The position numbers and the translations under genes are program-made. Source: Anniella stebbinsi (lineage: Eukaryota > Chordata > Lepidosauria > Squamata > Anniellidae). From it: a stretch of 64,000 nucleotides of DNA. Position 1 is the first letter of the stretch, and each line of letters opens with the position of its first letter. The notes beneath the pieces were generated by a model, which saw only the letters and a list, made by a program, of their open reading frames with translations, was not told the origin of the DNA and made no database searches. Of this stretch, positions 12,357-23,109 are shown one piece after another. The stretch spans positions 19,074,001-19,138,000 of the forward strand of contig JARDYH010000003.1 in the NCBI GenBank assembly GCA_029215795.1, in the 5' to 3' direction.

Positions 12357-12425
12357 AAATTTATTGTACTATAAGCTTTCATGGACTAGACTCTAGTCCA
12401 TGAAAGCTTATGCTACAATAAATCT
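12357..12425. repeat. Near-perfect inverted repeat (hairpin), about 30-bp arms
   Basis: The arm at 12362-12390 and the arm at 12392-12420 are reverse complements apart from a two-base difference, with a one-base spacer. Core of one arm: AAGCTTTCATGGACTAG. Pairing extends into AATTTATTGTA / TACAATAAATC on both sides. A cruciform or long hairpin could form. Confidence 0.85.
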
Positions 12426-13168
12426 GTTTATCGTAGTCACTTCAGTCTGCTTTGGCAGATGCATGAAATGTTAGCCTCAGTTTGCAAGTACATTAGTGCT
12501 ATCATACAGTAGAGTAACTATGTGGCACTAGATTTAAGGTGTTTCTAGACTAGTCTTTTGTTGTGCAATAGCCCTGCCTTATTCACAGAATATTATAAGG
12601 AGCCCAGAAGATGTAATCTTCCTGTGTTTTTCCACCACTTCTTTTGTTTGTTTGTTTGTTTTTCTTACCACAGAAAATCTGTTAAGGAGGGAAAGATGGA
12701 ATAACTGCACAATATCTTTTGACTGGTAGTGCCTAGGAGCCATCTGTCTGGAAGAACCCTTATAGTATCTAGGTGGAGTCAGGAATTTCCTGCTGCTGTT
12801 CTCTTTTCGTTTAAGACAGACAATGAAGTTTCTGTCTGACTTCCTGATTAGTGTGTCCTCTAGGCTTTCTATGATAATATATGCACATGATATACGAGTG
12901 AGGGGAATGGGCCAAGGGCAATTAAATGCAAAACGTTCAGTCTGTGATAATTCTATGTAAATACAAGAGGTGTGTTAAAAACATTTTACACACACACACA
13001 CACAAATATATATGAAATAAAAGAACAAAAGCAGCAACTTCAATTTAAGCTAGCACTAATGTAAATAATAAAATGTAGCCATAAAAAGGGAATTGTAAGT
13101 ATTATATTTATTCATTTTTATAACTTTTGATGGGATAAGTTATCTGTCCATAAACCGTTGATTTAGTG
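12426..13168. other. No gene recognised; simple repeats only
   Basis: Contains (TTTG)n at about 12644-12661 and a short (CA)n at about 12987-13003. Nothing else recognisable. Confidence 0.55.
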
Positions 13169-13250
13169 ACTTGTATATGTATTTATTTATTTTATTACTT
13201 TTCTATATTGCACAATAGCCAAAGCTCTCTGGGTGGTTCAGAACAATTTA
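13169..13250 (-). repeat. LINE 3' tail fragment, L2-like
   Basis: TATTTATTTATTTTATTAC precedes TATATTGCACAATAGCC and AAAGCTCTCTGGGTGGTTCA, the recurring terminal motif of the L2-like LINEs in this window, in reverse complement. Confidence 0.65.
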
Positions 13251-13344
13251 AACCAGAAAATACATCTTGGCGCAGTATCCAGCAGTGTCATTCTGCAAAC
13301 TCAAATGGTGCCAGTGGAGTTCTGCTGAATCTTTCTGCTGTGTT

Positions 13345-13456
13345 GTGCAAGCTTAATGTGCAACCTGTTGCACAATGGGTTGTACAAGTATAACGTGCAA
13401 CCAGTTAGCACAACTGATTGCACAAGTGTAATGCACAACTACTTGCACTACAGCTT
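13345..13456. repeat. Tandem array, three 37-38-bp units built from GTGCAA/TTGCAC
   Basis: Units at 13345-13381, 13382-13419 and 13420-13456. Each has a 13-base block (such as GTGCAAGCTTAAT, GTACAAGTATAAC, GCACAAGTGTAAT) followed by a 24-25-base block containing an inverted GTGCAACC...TTGCAC-like pair. Further degenerate GCATAACCAGG/TGCAC matter follows. Each unit could fold into a small hairpin. Confidence 0.75.
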
Positions 13457-14477
13457 GCATAACCAGGACTGCACAATTTTAGTTGGATTTTCCTCTTGTG
13501 CATAGTTCAGAACCTACTTTCTGCTAGCGCCATGTAATTTGTGCTAATAGAATGACTCAGTTGGGTACTGACCTTGATATAGCAAGAATCAACAGCCAGA
13601 CTGGTGGAGGGATAAGGGAGTACTAATGACCCTTCCACATTAGATTTTCCAAGTGGTCAGTTCTATCTTCTCTATAACAAAGCTATGTTATCCATAAGAG
13701 AGAGAGAAAGAGAGAGGGAGGGAGAGAAAAGGAAAATATAAAGGTTGTCATTTTATTGTCACATAATGGGAGAAATCCTGGATGTAGACATTTACAACAC
13801 TCTAGCCCCAAAGTAGAGGAATCTAGCATGATGTATACCAGCAATGAGTAATTCTTGTAATCCTCAAAATGTTGTTGTTTTTGAGACATACCAGTTCTTG
13901 TCTCATCCTCATTTAGCAGAAATTCAGATAAACAAATACGATTAATTGTTGAAGAAGAAAGCAAGAAATTGGGAATTTGGGGACACTAAAGATTACATGC
14001 TACAGGACACAATTTTGTTCAATGAGACTGATAAAAGACTAAAGGAGCAATTGCTAAGGGAATTGGGGCAGAGTTTATGAAAGGCAATAGACATCTGCAA
14101 TGCCTCTGAAGTCAGACAAGCACAAATTGAGCTTATGCCTCAGTCACATGGTGACACTTTATGCAGGCTGTGCAGGCTTGTAATACAGAAGAGCACAGCA
14201 GGCATGAGGAGCAAGCAGTATTCTCACAAAGAGCAAGATACATTCACCCAGAACCTGTCCTTCCTTCAGAATTCTATGTAGAAAATTACATTAGATTGCA
14301 CCTTACGCATAGGGTAACCAACCAACCCAAGAAGACATAGCTAAATTTCCTTGTCCAAAGCTTGAACACTACTTCTTCATAGACACAATTCATCAGGTGG
14401 TCAAAATGCTAATTCTACTTGACCATGGTAGAATTATTGACTGGACCCATAAGGGATATTACTATAAAGCTCACTTG
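13457..14477. other. No gene recognised
   Basis: Unassigned apart from a GA-rich tract at about 13698-13730. Confidence 0.55.
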
Positions 14478-15031
14478 GGTCTTATCCACACCAGATGTTT
14501 ATTCCAGAATAGCACTGAGGTTGTCCCTACCAGGCCACATGATGCACAGCTGATCCTGCTGTGATCTAGGGATGATCTCTCAGTTTTCCCGGGATATCGA
14601 TGACAGCTTTTGTCTCTTACCCCCCACCCCCGCTCTTGCAAAAATCCCGAGGGCTGGTGTGCCCTCCCCTCACGAAGCTGTTGCTGTTCCTCACGAGCAG
14701 AGGGGATCAGCTAACAGGCAACCAGCTGTGCAGAGCAAGCCCATGGGTATCGGGGGTGAGGGGGAGAGTATTGTCGACACATTCTGGACGGGTTTCGGGG
14801 TCTTTCAGCACCGAGTGTGTGTGGTTTTTTTTTTAAAAAATCTTTGCACAAGATTGCAACTCTGCTCTTGAGCAAGAGTCAATAGTTGTAAAAGAAAATT
14901 CGCCCCGGAACGGCTCTCCTGAAATTACGGGCAAACTCGCTGGCATGTGTCCTGTAAGGGACGATCGCTGAAGCAGAAAACTTTGCAATCATCCCTCCCC
15001 CCTCAAAAGGGCTCTAGGTGTAGATGAGCCC
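14478..15031 (+). mobile_element. Non-autonomous DNA transposon (MITE), family B copy 2
   Basis: 554 bp, flanked by an exact 3-bp duplication TTG (14475-14477 and 15032-15034). The left end is GGTCTTATCCACACC; the right end in reverse complement is GGGCTCATCTACACC. Internal blocks shared with 9015-9541 include a TTTATTCC-type block, CCACATGATGCACAG and CCCGGGATATC. No transposase. Open frames across it are chance readings of GC-richer sequence. Confidence 0.85.
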
Positions 15032-15097
15032 TTGGTGGTTGGTTTTACCTGCATACAATCTGAAACAAATACCAAGTCATAGAAAGATGCAACTGTT

Positions 15098-15113
15098 TGA
15101 TGGATGGATGGAT
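15098..15113. repeat. (TGGA)n microsatellite
   Basis: Short tetranucleotide tract ATGGATGGATGGAT. Confidence 0.8.
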
Positions 15114-15290
15114 ATTAGTAACTCAGACTAAATGAAGAGGCTGCTAGTCTATGTACTTTCAACATATATCATGGGACATACACAGATTTTTCATCTACCA
15201 TGTGGAATTAGGTCAGCTAGTGAAGTCTTTCAACAACAAAAATAATGAGACATTGGAAGGCCTCTCAGGGATCCACATGATAGCAACTAA

Positions 15291-15645
15291 GGCTGCCTCT
15301 ACAAGATAGGTTTAAAGCTCTTTCAAGGCGCTTAAATTTTTTTACCTCTACAAGAATGGAGCGCAAATCGGGCGTAGAGGCGCGTTATCTCTCCGATTAT
15401 ACGCATTATCGAATGCGTGTTAAATAGAGAGTTTTATTTTGCTCTGGCCGTTAAAGCGCATTTTGACTATGTGAACAAGCGCTTATGCGCATTAACTACT
15501 TGTAAAGCGCATTTTGGTCATCCGTTAATGCGGTTCGCCGCCTCTCACCGCCTCTCGTGCAGAGGTATTAGGTGTAAATGCGCTTCAGCGATTATGCGCA
15601 TAATCGCCTAACCGGGCGCAAAAGCGAATCCTTGTAGAGGATGCT
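15291..15645 (+). mobile_element. Family A MITE copy 1 (about 355 bp, GCGCAT-rich)
   Basis: The left end GGCTGCCTCTACAAG and the right end CTTGTAGAGGATGCT are imperfect terminal inverted repeats. Left flank TAA; the right flank (TTA or TAT depending on the exact end) is one base different. The interior is strewn with GCGCAT/ATGCGC and the palindrome-like GATTATGCGCATAATCG. Five other copies in this window share length, ends and internal order. The right junction carries an 11-bp tandem ATGCTTATAGC (15641-15662), possibly a later repair scar. Confidence 0.85.
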
Positions 15646-16139
15646 TATAGCATGCTTATAGCAGCTCCCACATAGAAGGAGCATAATCAGATCCTGAAGA
15701 ATGCTGTGGAGCATGCCCTGGCAGAGATTATCGGAGTCAACTGAGGACAAGATACTGTTTGCAGCCAACGAGGTCAAGTACATGAATTCTCTCAGAAGAA
15801 GGGGGGCAGAAGACCAGTGTCAGCAAAGTCAATGGAAGAAGCAGACAAAATAAGCATTGCAAATGTTTGTGAGTATGAGCATGTTTTCACACAATACACC
15901 CAGCCCGGTCCAGATGAAGAATCCTTCACTGCTCCACTTTGGCAATTCCTTTCTGACAATATTGTTTAGCACTGATCAGAACAGAACCAAGATGGTGCAA
16001 TCTAATCATAAGCCATTGGAGGTAATGTTTTCAAAACCCCAAGCAAAGCCACCAGTAAGAATATAATGCATGTGGCTACAATTATGACATTACAGTCATA
16101 TGGAGTAAGTTCAAGAGAGTGGCAAGGTTGCCACTATTA
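15646..16139. other. No gene recognised
   Basis: Unassigned sequence; one 69-codon chance frame with no recognisable domain. Confidence 0.55.
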
Positions 16140-16235
16140 TGATTTATTACATTTCTATACTGCCCCATAGGCAAAGCTGTCTGGGCTGTTTAAAAAGATT
16201 AAAAACCATTAGAAATACATTATACAAAGTGTAAA
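16140..16235 (-). repeat. LINE 3' tail fragment, L2-like
   Basis: TGATTTATTACATTTCTAT, then CTGCCCCATAGGC and AAAGCTGTCTGGGCTGTTTA, followed by an A-rich stretch: reverse complement of the recurring LINE terminus. Confidence 0.65.
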
Positions 16236-16395
16236 ACCATTTAAATCCAAACACATAAACAGGCAGCATACACAGAGACAACATATATCTAAACAACAGT
16301 TTTAAACAATAAGGTTGCCATATAGCCGGTGGGGGAATCATGATAGCATGGGGCCAGGAAAAAGAAGGGCAACTTCCAATTATTCCCTTTGCAGT

Positions 16396-16640
16396 TATTA
16401 TTTATTTATTTATTATTGCATTTATATCCCACCCTTTTTTTCCCTCCAAGGAACCCAAGGCAGCGTACATAATCCTCCTCCATTTCATCCTGACAATAAC
16501 AACCCTGTGAGGTAGGTTGGGCTGAGAGTCTGTGGCTGGCCCAAAATCACCCAGTGGGTTTCCATAGCTGAGTGGGGACTAGAACCTGGATCTCCTGACT
16601 TCCAGTCCTACACTTTAGTCACTACACCACACTGGCTCTC
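16396..16640 (-). mobile_element. tRNA-derived SINE, near full length
   Basis: Read on the minus strand it begins GAGAGCCAGTGTGGTGTAG, with a box-A-like segment, then a B box GGTTCTAGTCC and the body CACTGGGTGATTTTGGGCC and ACCTACCTCACAGGGTTG. It ends GGGTGGGATATAAATGC with an AATAAATAAATA tail. Head, body and tail order is that of a complete tRNA-related SINE with internal polymerase III promoter boxes. The pieces at 20741-20935 belong to the same broad type. Confidence 0.85.
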
Positions 16641-17929
16641 AACCCACTGCAGGACTGGCACCTATGCAAGCTGAGACCACCACCAGCCAAACGTTCACCT
16701 CCCTGTTCAACTGTCCAAGGAAGAGAGGAGGCAACAGCATGAGGAGTTCTGCTTGATTAGCAACAATTAGGGAGCAGCACTAATGTAACAGCCGGTCCAG
16801 ATCAGAGCCATCATCTCCTAGGGCTTGGGTCTGGGGCACAATCTGAGCCTGATAATTTCTGTCCAAGCATGTTTCCAACATGCTTAATTCCTTGACAGAA
16901 CATGTTTGGGTATTTCTGACATGATGTTTACTTCTTTGACTATATGATGCATATGTGTCACTAGATTTAAAGTCTGTAGTTTGGTTCATTTTCTTGAGTG
17001 AACTGCTCTGAATGTAGGTTTCCTGCTTTCTGACTCCGGCATAGTTGTAGTCAGAGGGTCTGATATCACACATCGGAAGTACTGCTTGGTGAGAGGGGAT
17101 TTTTCAGAACATGCAATGACTGAATACTACAGCTAAACAACAGTTGCCACACCTTTTTGCCAGGACCCCAAGTCCCAGCAATGGGGCCACCGTCTAAATA
17201 GCCCATTAACAGTGCCACCATTCTCATTTTGCACTGAGCACCTAAGAAAATCTGATGAAGTGTGAGAGAATTCTTCAAGAACTCCCCTACCCCTTGAAAC
17301 GCCCCTACCCCAAATCAACTGCAGTCAATTGCAGTCAGCAGTAGAATCATACATAACCTTGGAATTCCAGAACATTATCAAGAAAACCCATGAAAATCTT
17401 TATGGAATTTCTTGTTCCCTGACAACAGTAATTAAAGTTAGCTAATACGTTCAGTTCCAACGGACCCTGTACTTCAGACCAAATATCCTGCTTTTAGCAT
17501 TAAAGCACCTACAGTAAATAAGTCAGAGCTCTTCATCAGCCTTAGCAACTAAGATGATTGTGAATGAATGATTGATTGATCTTAAATTTTCCCAGAGGCG
17601 ACTAACGATTTTGTATGCTCATCAGCATGAGAGAGGGTTATTTTTGAAGCTCAGTACTGTCTGGAAATCAGGTCAATTTAAGGTACCATATTAGGATGCA
17701 AGACACAGTGAAAATTGGCATACGGGAGTAGGTTTTGATGTACTGCACTTGGCTACAACATTGGGGAGACTAAAAGGATACAGATAATTGGGCAAGGGGC
17801 AATTTTTATCTACTTCCATTGTAAGAGTTATCTGTTTACTTTCTCTCTCTGCTTCCTTATTTAACCAGTTACTAAACTGAGGATCAAATGGGCAAATAGG
17901 CACGTCTTCCAATGAAGCGAGGTGAGAAG
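16641..17929. other. No gene recognised
   Basis: Unassigned. Chance frames at 16780-17073 and 17066-17318 on the minus strand show no domain. Confidence 0.55.
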
Positions 17930-18390
17930 TGGGATCCCCCAAGCATCTGTATAGGGACTGGTGCTATTTAACTTGTGTTTTAGTTAGGGGAGAACAATTA
18001 GTTGGCCATGGTTGTAGATGACACCAAATTATTCTGGATGGTAAAAACCTGCGTGGATTGCTAAGAGCTCTAAAAGGATATCTTAAAATTGAGCGAATGG
18101 CAAATGCAGTTCAGTGCACATCGGGGCCAAACGTTTCACCTGATGGGGTCTGATTTGAAGGTGACTAATAAGAAAAGTGATCTTGGGTATGTGGTGGATA
18201 GCTCAATGGGGAAAATCAGTGCACAGCAGCTGTGAAAAAGGCAAATTCTATGATAGGGATTATTAGAAAAGGGATTGAATTCTATCATCACATCTCAAAA
18301 GCGATATTGTAGAGCTAGAAAATACAGAAAAGAGCAACACAAATGAGCAAGGGATTGGAGCACCTTTCCTACAAGGAAAGGCTACATTGT
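17930..18390 (+). pseudogene. CR1 LINE ORF2 fragment (reverse transcriptase region), degenerate
   Basis: The conceptual reading keeps CR1 reverse transcriptase landmarks across several frames: a VDDTKLF segment corresponding to the catalytic FADDTK motif near 18018-18038, then KLSEWQMQFS, a DLGYVVDSSM stretch and an RARKYRKEQHK-like segment. Frameshifts and stops destroy it. Only about 460 bp of the roughly 3-kb ORF2 remains, with no 5' or 3' terminus. CR1 encodes an endonuclease/reverse transcriptase for target-primed insertion; this copy is dead. Confidence 0.75.
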
Positions 18391-18404
18391 TTGCAAGTCC
18401 AGTT

Positions 18405-18530
18405 CTGGGTCAAATGAAGTTTTGGACTTCAACACCCATCAGTTCCAGGCAGTATGACTTCCCAGTCAGGATTGCTGGGAATTATAGTACAAAACACCTG
18501 GGGGCACCTGGTTGGGGAAGGCTTCTGTAT
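18405..18530. mobile_element. Family P3 palindromic repeat, diverged
   Basis: TTTTGGACTTCAACACCCATC on the left matches, in reverse complement, GCTGGGAATTATAGTACAAAA on the right. The same layout as the element at 43221-43362. Confidence 0.6.
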
Positions 18531-18535
18531 GCCAT

Positions 18536-18625
18536 TGAAGCTGCAATCCTAAACTCACGTACTAGAAAGTAAGCCCCATCGAAAACAATGGCACTTACTT
18601 CTGAGTAAACAAGCACAGGATTTCA
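18536..18625. mobile_element. Family P1 palindromic MITE
   Basis: Contains GCTGCAATCCTAAACTC, AAGTAAGCCCCATCG and, mirrored, GCACTTACTTCTGAGTAAA and GCACAGGATTT. Both arms are preserved. Confidence 0.65.
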
Positions 18626-19204
18626 CTGTCAATACCATTTGCTGGGGGGAAATAGCCGGGAAGGCTTGTTGTTTTCATGCTCTGGTTGTGGGTAACAGTT
18701 CCAACTTCATTTTTTGTTCACTTGTAGCATTTATTAATCCTTTGCTTTATATATACTTAATGCACAGGCTATTTGTTTAAAATAGTGGTAAGTCTGGTAC
18801 AACCACAATCTTGGCTGGCTCTGACATAGTACACCACTATGTCAGTGAGAAAGCATGTGAATAAGTGTTTTTTAAGAGTGCAGCCATCCATTAAACACAT
18901 TGGTACTGATATCAAAAGCACAATACCCCTTCACTGTGTGTTTGCAATCAAACACTTTTTAGCTTTGTTTTCCTTTTAGCTCACGTTGAACAACCGTGGC
19001 ATTTCTCCAACCTATGTTTTGTATTTAGTGCTATCTTCTTGGACTGCCTGAAAAGTACGTAAGTGTGATATCCAGATGCAAAAACAGACACTGACAACCA
19101 CTACTTTGAATTAGGCACTATATTTGAAACTTTTTTCTGTCGTTCTGTAGATCATATTTATTTGAAGGACCATCTTCACCAATAGAAACTTACACAGGCT
19201 CTAA
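18626..19204. other. No gene recognised
   Basis: Unassigned sequence. Confidence 0.5.
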
Positions 19205-19938
19205 GATTGGTCACAGAGGTCTTGGACACTCCTGTGCCTGCCAGTAAGTTCTATTAAGTTACTGGGCCTTTTCTGTAGTAGCCCCATATGGAATGCACTA
19301 CCACAGGAAGGGTTTGTGGCTCCTTCTCTCACAGTTTTTAAATGGACCTTAAAAACCTGAATGCTACAGTCTGCTTTTAAATGAATGGATGACAAATTTT
19401 ATTTTATAAATGGTGGTTTTACTGTTATTTAAAATATTTTGTGCTGTTGTTTTAGTTAACTGTGTTTAATGTTGTCTGTGTTTGGACAATATGCTATGGC
19501 TTGTCGTAGGTTATTTAACCCATGACAAACCATGGCACCCGTATGTGCCATCTTGCATATTCAACCTCCGCTTGGGGATTCTCGTGTCATGAGAACCCAG
19601 TGAGCATAGGTTATGTGACATTAAAAACTCCTCACATAACTCTAAAACAGACTGTGGATTACACAAGAGTTGTTTAACCTTCGCATATCCCACACTCATC
19701 GGGTTTGCACACCACCACAATGCCTGAGCGAGAATTGCAACAGCACCTGCCACAGTGTCAGATGGGCTGTCATGTTGTCAGGATAGCCCCATTGTATTGA
19801 TATATAATCTTATCTTGAAAACTACCTTGAGGATTTTATTGTGTTGTATGTTATGGTTTTAATTGTTGTGAACTGCCCAGAGACCTTCAGCAGCTGGGAA
19901 AATAGAAATGTAATAAATAAATAAATAAATGTGGTATA
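19205..19938 (+). mobile_element. L2-like LINE 3' end, split by an insertion
   Basis: 19215-19390 reads as the C-terminal end of an L2-like ORF2 (a segment like AFSVVAPYGMHYHRKGL on the plus strand with a stop, compare SVVAPQLWNDLPDKARL at 39.4 kb). The 3' UTR runs to about 19481 and resumes at about 19790, ending TGAACTGCCCAGAGACC, GAAATG and an (AATA)n tail. The intervening 19482-19789 is unrelated sequence with TTTAACCCATGACAAACC near its left side and may be a DNA element; its termini were not resolved. Confidence 0.65.
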
Positions 19939-19940
19939 CT

Positions 19941-19990
19941 AGAAGAAGAAGAAGAAGAAGAAGAAGAAGAAGAAGAAGAAGAAGAAGAAA
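19941..19990. repeat. (GAA)n microsatellite
   Basis: About 16 uninterrupted AGA/GAA triplets directly following the LINE tail. It produces a serine run in a minus-strand frame that is not a gene. Confidence 0.95.
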
Positions 19991-20524
19991 GTCCAGGAAC
20001 ACTATCTCCTAACATGCACATTTGAGGACATTTGAGGGCAATAAAAAAGCGGGAGAATGCAATGGTAAGAAAAGAATCTTCAGGAGCATTGTTACGCATC
20101 AAATTGTCTGTGCCTGGCTTGTATCTTAGCTTGGAAGCTGTACAGTGCAATCTTGAAAAATGTCACTATAAATCTATACAAACATACTCTTTAACCAGTT
20201 TCTCCGTGACCTTTGCTGCACTGGGCAAACACAAATGCATGGGACAGGCTCTATAGATCTTTTCTAAAAATATAAATTCCTGTTTATGCAAAAGCAAATT
20301 CATTGATCATTACTGAACATACACACACGAACAGGGAATATAATTGCAGTGTCTGCAACGCAGTATAGAATATAGACTTGAAAGGCCTGAGGTCAATGGA
20401 CTGTCAAAACCAACATCGTATGTTGAGGGGCATAAAGAAATCTCAGAATGAGATGCTGTATAATATGCTCAGTATCTGGCAAGGCCAAACAGAAACACTT
20501 CTGAGGCCACTGTGTTTTAAAAAT
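19991..20524. other. No gene recognised
   Basis: Unassigned sequence. Confidence 0.5.
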
Positions 20525-20695
20525 AAATCATAGAAAGCTGCCCAATACCATATAAGACTCATTGTCCATTGGCTGGCTGCGTCATGCTGGGAGTTGTAGG
20601 CTTTTTTTCTTTCTAAACATGCATAGGATTGCGCCCTCAACTGGAGATGCCCAGGACCTCATGTGCTCTACCACTGAGCTATGGTCTATCCTCAA
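20525..20695 (-). mobile_element. tRNA-derived SINE, interrupted by a family P2 half-palindrome
   Basis: On the minus strand the head reads ATAGCTCAGTGGTAGAGCAC (A box) with a CCTGGGCATCTCC body. The 3' end (ATAGAAAGCTGCCC in plus orientation) lies at 20530-20543. Between them 20564-20640 holds GGGAGTTGTAGGC and AAACATGCATAGGATTGCGC, a family P2 arm inserted into the SINE. The SINE is therefore older than that insertion. Confidence 0.7.
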
Positions 20696-20740
20696 CTTCC
20701 TGGATCAGTAAACCATGTTCTTTTATTGACTATCACAAAA

Positions 20741-20935
20741 AGCTAGTGTGGTGTACTGGATAGAGAATCAGCGGGAGAGACTCAGACCACTTTGTTCATG
20801 GGCTAAAACTAGGTCAGTCACTCAAATCTCAGCCTAGCATCTCTTATAGGATTCTCAGCAGGATAAAATGGAATAATCCTCATGTAGACCACACTGAATG
20901 TCTTACAGAAAGGGTGAGATACAGGTGGGATAAAT
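20741..20935 (+). mobile_element. tRNA-derived SINE, diverged copy
   Basis: Begins AGCTAGTGTGGTGTACTGG, keeps GGTCAGTCACTCAAATCTCAG and GATAAAATGGAATAATCC, and ends GGTGAGATACAGGTGGGATA. This is the order of the SINE at 16396-16640 but in the opposite orientation. Confidence 0.7.
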
Positions 20936-21331
20936 ATTCACAAGTGTACACAGTCTCTTCGCCTCCAGCCTAGCTCATCCTTGAAATGTTACAAACCAGA
21001 AAGTGCTCAGCTTTTTAGGTTGGTCAGGCAGATGGTAGATCTTCTGCTGGAGCTACATTCTGCTCCTCTGTAATGTGATAAGGAAAAATTAACCTGATTC
21101 AGTTAAGACATTGGAAGTGTTGCATCAAGTGTCTGCAATCAGTAAGGGATGAATACCTCACAGTCTGGAGCGGAGTGCTGACAGAGCCACCTTTGTCACT
21201 GTAGGCCAAGTCATGGCTATGGCGGGTGTAACATTTGCAATTCCTCTTGGACAGAGATAGCCTGGACATGGTTATGGTTCTCCTGAAGATATTTTAATTG
21301 AGTGCATTTCAGTGCAATTAATGCTTTATAA
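20936..21331. other. No gene recognised
   Basis: Unassigned sequence up to the hAT-type MITE. Confidence 0.5.
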
Positions 21332-21647
21332 TAGGGGTGAAAGATCTCAGGAATAGGAGCCAAATCCAGCCTTCCTGTGGTCCCAATTCAGCCCCCTGGG
21401 ATTCCCTAGAAGGACCTACCTCCTCCCCTGTATCCACCTCCCTTTCTCCAACCACCGATTGTTTGGTGGTTTTCTGATTGAAATGCCTCTCCTACATCTT
21501 AGTTACTAGCAGTAAGAGCTTTAAACTAAAATATGCTGGTATTTTGGCCTGTCCCTTCTGCCTTTGGCCCTGCTCACCGCTGGAATGCAGCCCTCAAGAG
21601 CTTCTCCAAATGGAGAACACAGGTTCAACACAGGTTTAACACCCCTG
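21332..21647 (+). mobile_element. hAT-type non-autonomous element with exact 8-bp target duplication
   Basis: 316-bp element beginning TAGGGGTGAAAG and ending GTTTAACACCCCTG, so the first and last bases form a short inverted repeat of the CAGGGGTG class. It is flanked by CTTTATAA at 21324-21331 and 21648-21655, an exact 8-bp direct repeat, the hAT hallmark. Internal blocks CCAAATCCAGCC, CCAACCACCGATTGTTTGG and TGAAATGCCTCTCC recur at 37226-37445. No coding capacity. Confidence 0.9.
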
Positions 21648-21694
21648 CTTTATAACCCATACCTTTGCAGAGAATTCAATCCAAGATCTCTATT

Positions 21695-21782
21695 ATCAGT
21701 TTATTTATTTATTTATTATTTATTGATTGCATTTTTATACCGCCCCATAGCCGAAGCTCTCTGGGCGGTTCACAGTTGATAT
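21695..21782 (-). repeat. LINE 3' tail fragment, L2-like
   Basis: TTTATTTATTTATTATTTAT, then TTTTTATACCGCCCCATAGC and CGAAGCTCTCTGGGCGGTTC: a well preserved reverse-complement LINE terminus. Confidence 0.75.
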
Positions 21783-23109
21783 CTTGCATGAGATCAGTCC
21801 CTTTGTTTGTTTCTTATTTGCCTCACACCTCTCATCTGGAAACCACCTACTTGTCTGGAAATACTATGCTTGACCATTTAACTGCTCAACTGACTTGCCT
21901 ATTGGATCCATACCTGTATTTGCCTAGCATAGAGACTTACCCAGCCAAAGCAGAACACACACTTGTGGGTCACAGCTCTAAGAATAACCTGGAGTCTGAT
22001 TGTCTTTTATTAAATTTGTACTTGAGTCCTTCCTAGCATGATTCTCCACTCCATTCTAGCTCTATCCCACATTTCCAGGGCTAGAGTTCCCTCTGATTTC
22101 CTATTGAACTAGCTTGTTGCCACATCTGACCAGAAATACCCGTCTGCATTGCATACCCTGAGCGTAAACTTTACCCCCTGGTAAAGGTCCCCAGTGAGTC
22201 CAGAGCCAGGTTCCATATGCAGATATTCAGCTTAGCCTCTTCATAGGAATGGCTGTCTCTGTCCAAGGAAGGTGGTCAAGCAGAGAGCCTATGGCACTTG
22301 GAAGTAGCTACTAAATGTTTTGAGCTAACGGCAATTTTTTACCTTTCTAAATAAAAGCTGAGAAACCAGAGTTTGAACCCACAGCATTTTCCTAACTGTT
22401 GGCAGCCAACCAAGAAGTGACGTCAGGTATGTTCTTTTTCTTTTGTTTGCCTTCGAAATCTACCGATTTCTGCCCTGACGGCCCACCACTGTTACTAGCA
22501 TCCAAGCTTCTTTGATCGCATAACCTCTCAAATACTTATCTTGCCATTTCCATGGCGCCATCTTCTGCTCTGTAGTAGGCAAGAGCTAATTTCCCCAATC
22601 TTTGTCTTTCTCTTATTTAGATTTATTAGACCTAATCCTTGTGCTAGGGAGTTGGTATAACGAAGCAGTTTTTCTCTTCTATAACAAACGTGTGTGTACC
22701 TCTCCTAAGTGCCCCTGCCCTTACACAGTGATCACTGGATCACTTTCTATGCAAATTGCATCAAACCCAGCTAGCTTTAACAAAGAGGTAATCTAATTTT
22801 TTTTTATAAAGCTAAATTAAATTTCTTTGGTGATACTCATTTGCCGTATATGTAACCCTGTTGGTTACCATTTATCCTTTCCTGCCCTTGCTGACCAAGT
22901 CCCATTGTAATTTGCCTAATTTGGTCCAAAATCAATATCAGCATGACCAGACAAGGTAATAATTATTGGGGTCACTCATGCCACTTAAAAATATTCTCAA
23001 ATGCCCATTTCTTTCAGCTTGAGGGTCAGGGTTATCCACATTTTATATTATCAAAGTGTTTTGCTCTTAATAGGTACTGCTTAATTAGTTATAGAATGAA
23101 CAGAAAATG
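21783..23109. other. No gene recognised
   Basis: Unassigned. A 123-codon frame at 21665-22036 begins in the LINE tail and has no recognisable domain. Confidence 0.5.

Noticed and set aside
13345..13456. CRISPR-like array
   Set aside because: Only three diverged units without unique spacers, in a eukaryotic repeat context.
19887..20150. Frame with a long serine run
   Set aside because: The serines come from the (GAA)n microsatellite on the opposite strand.
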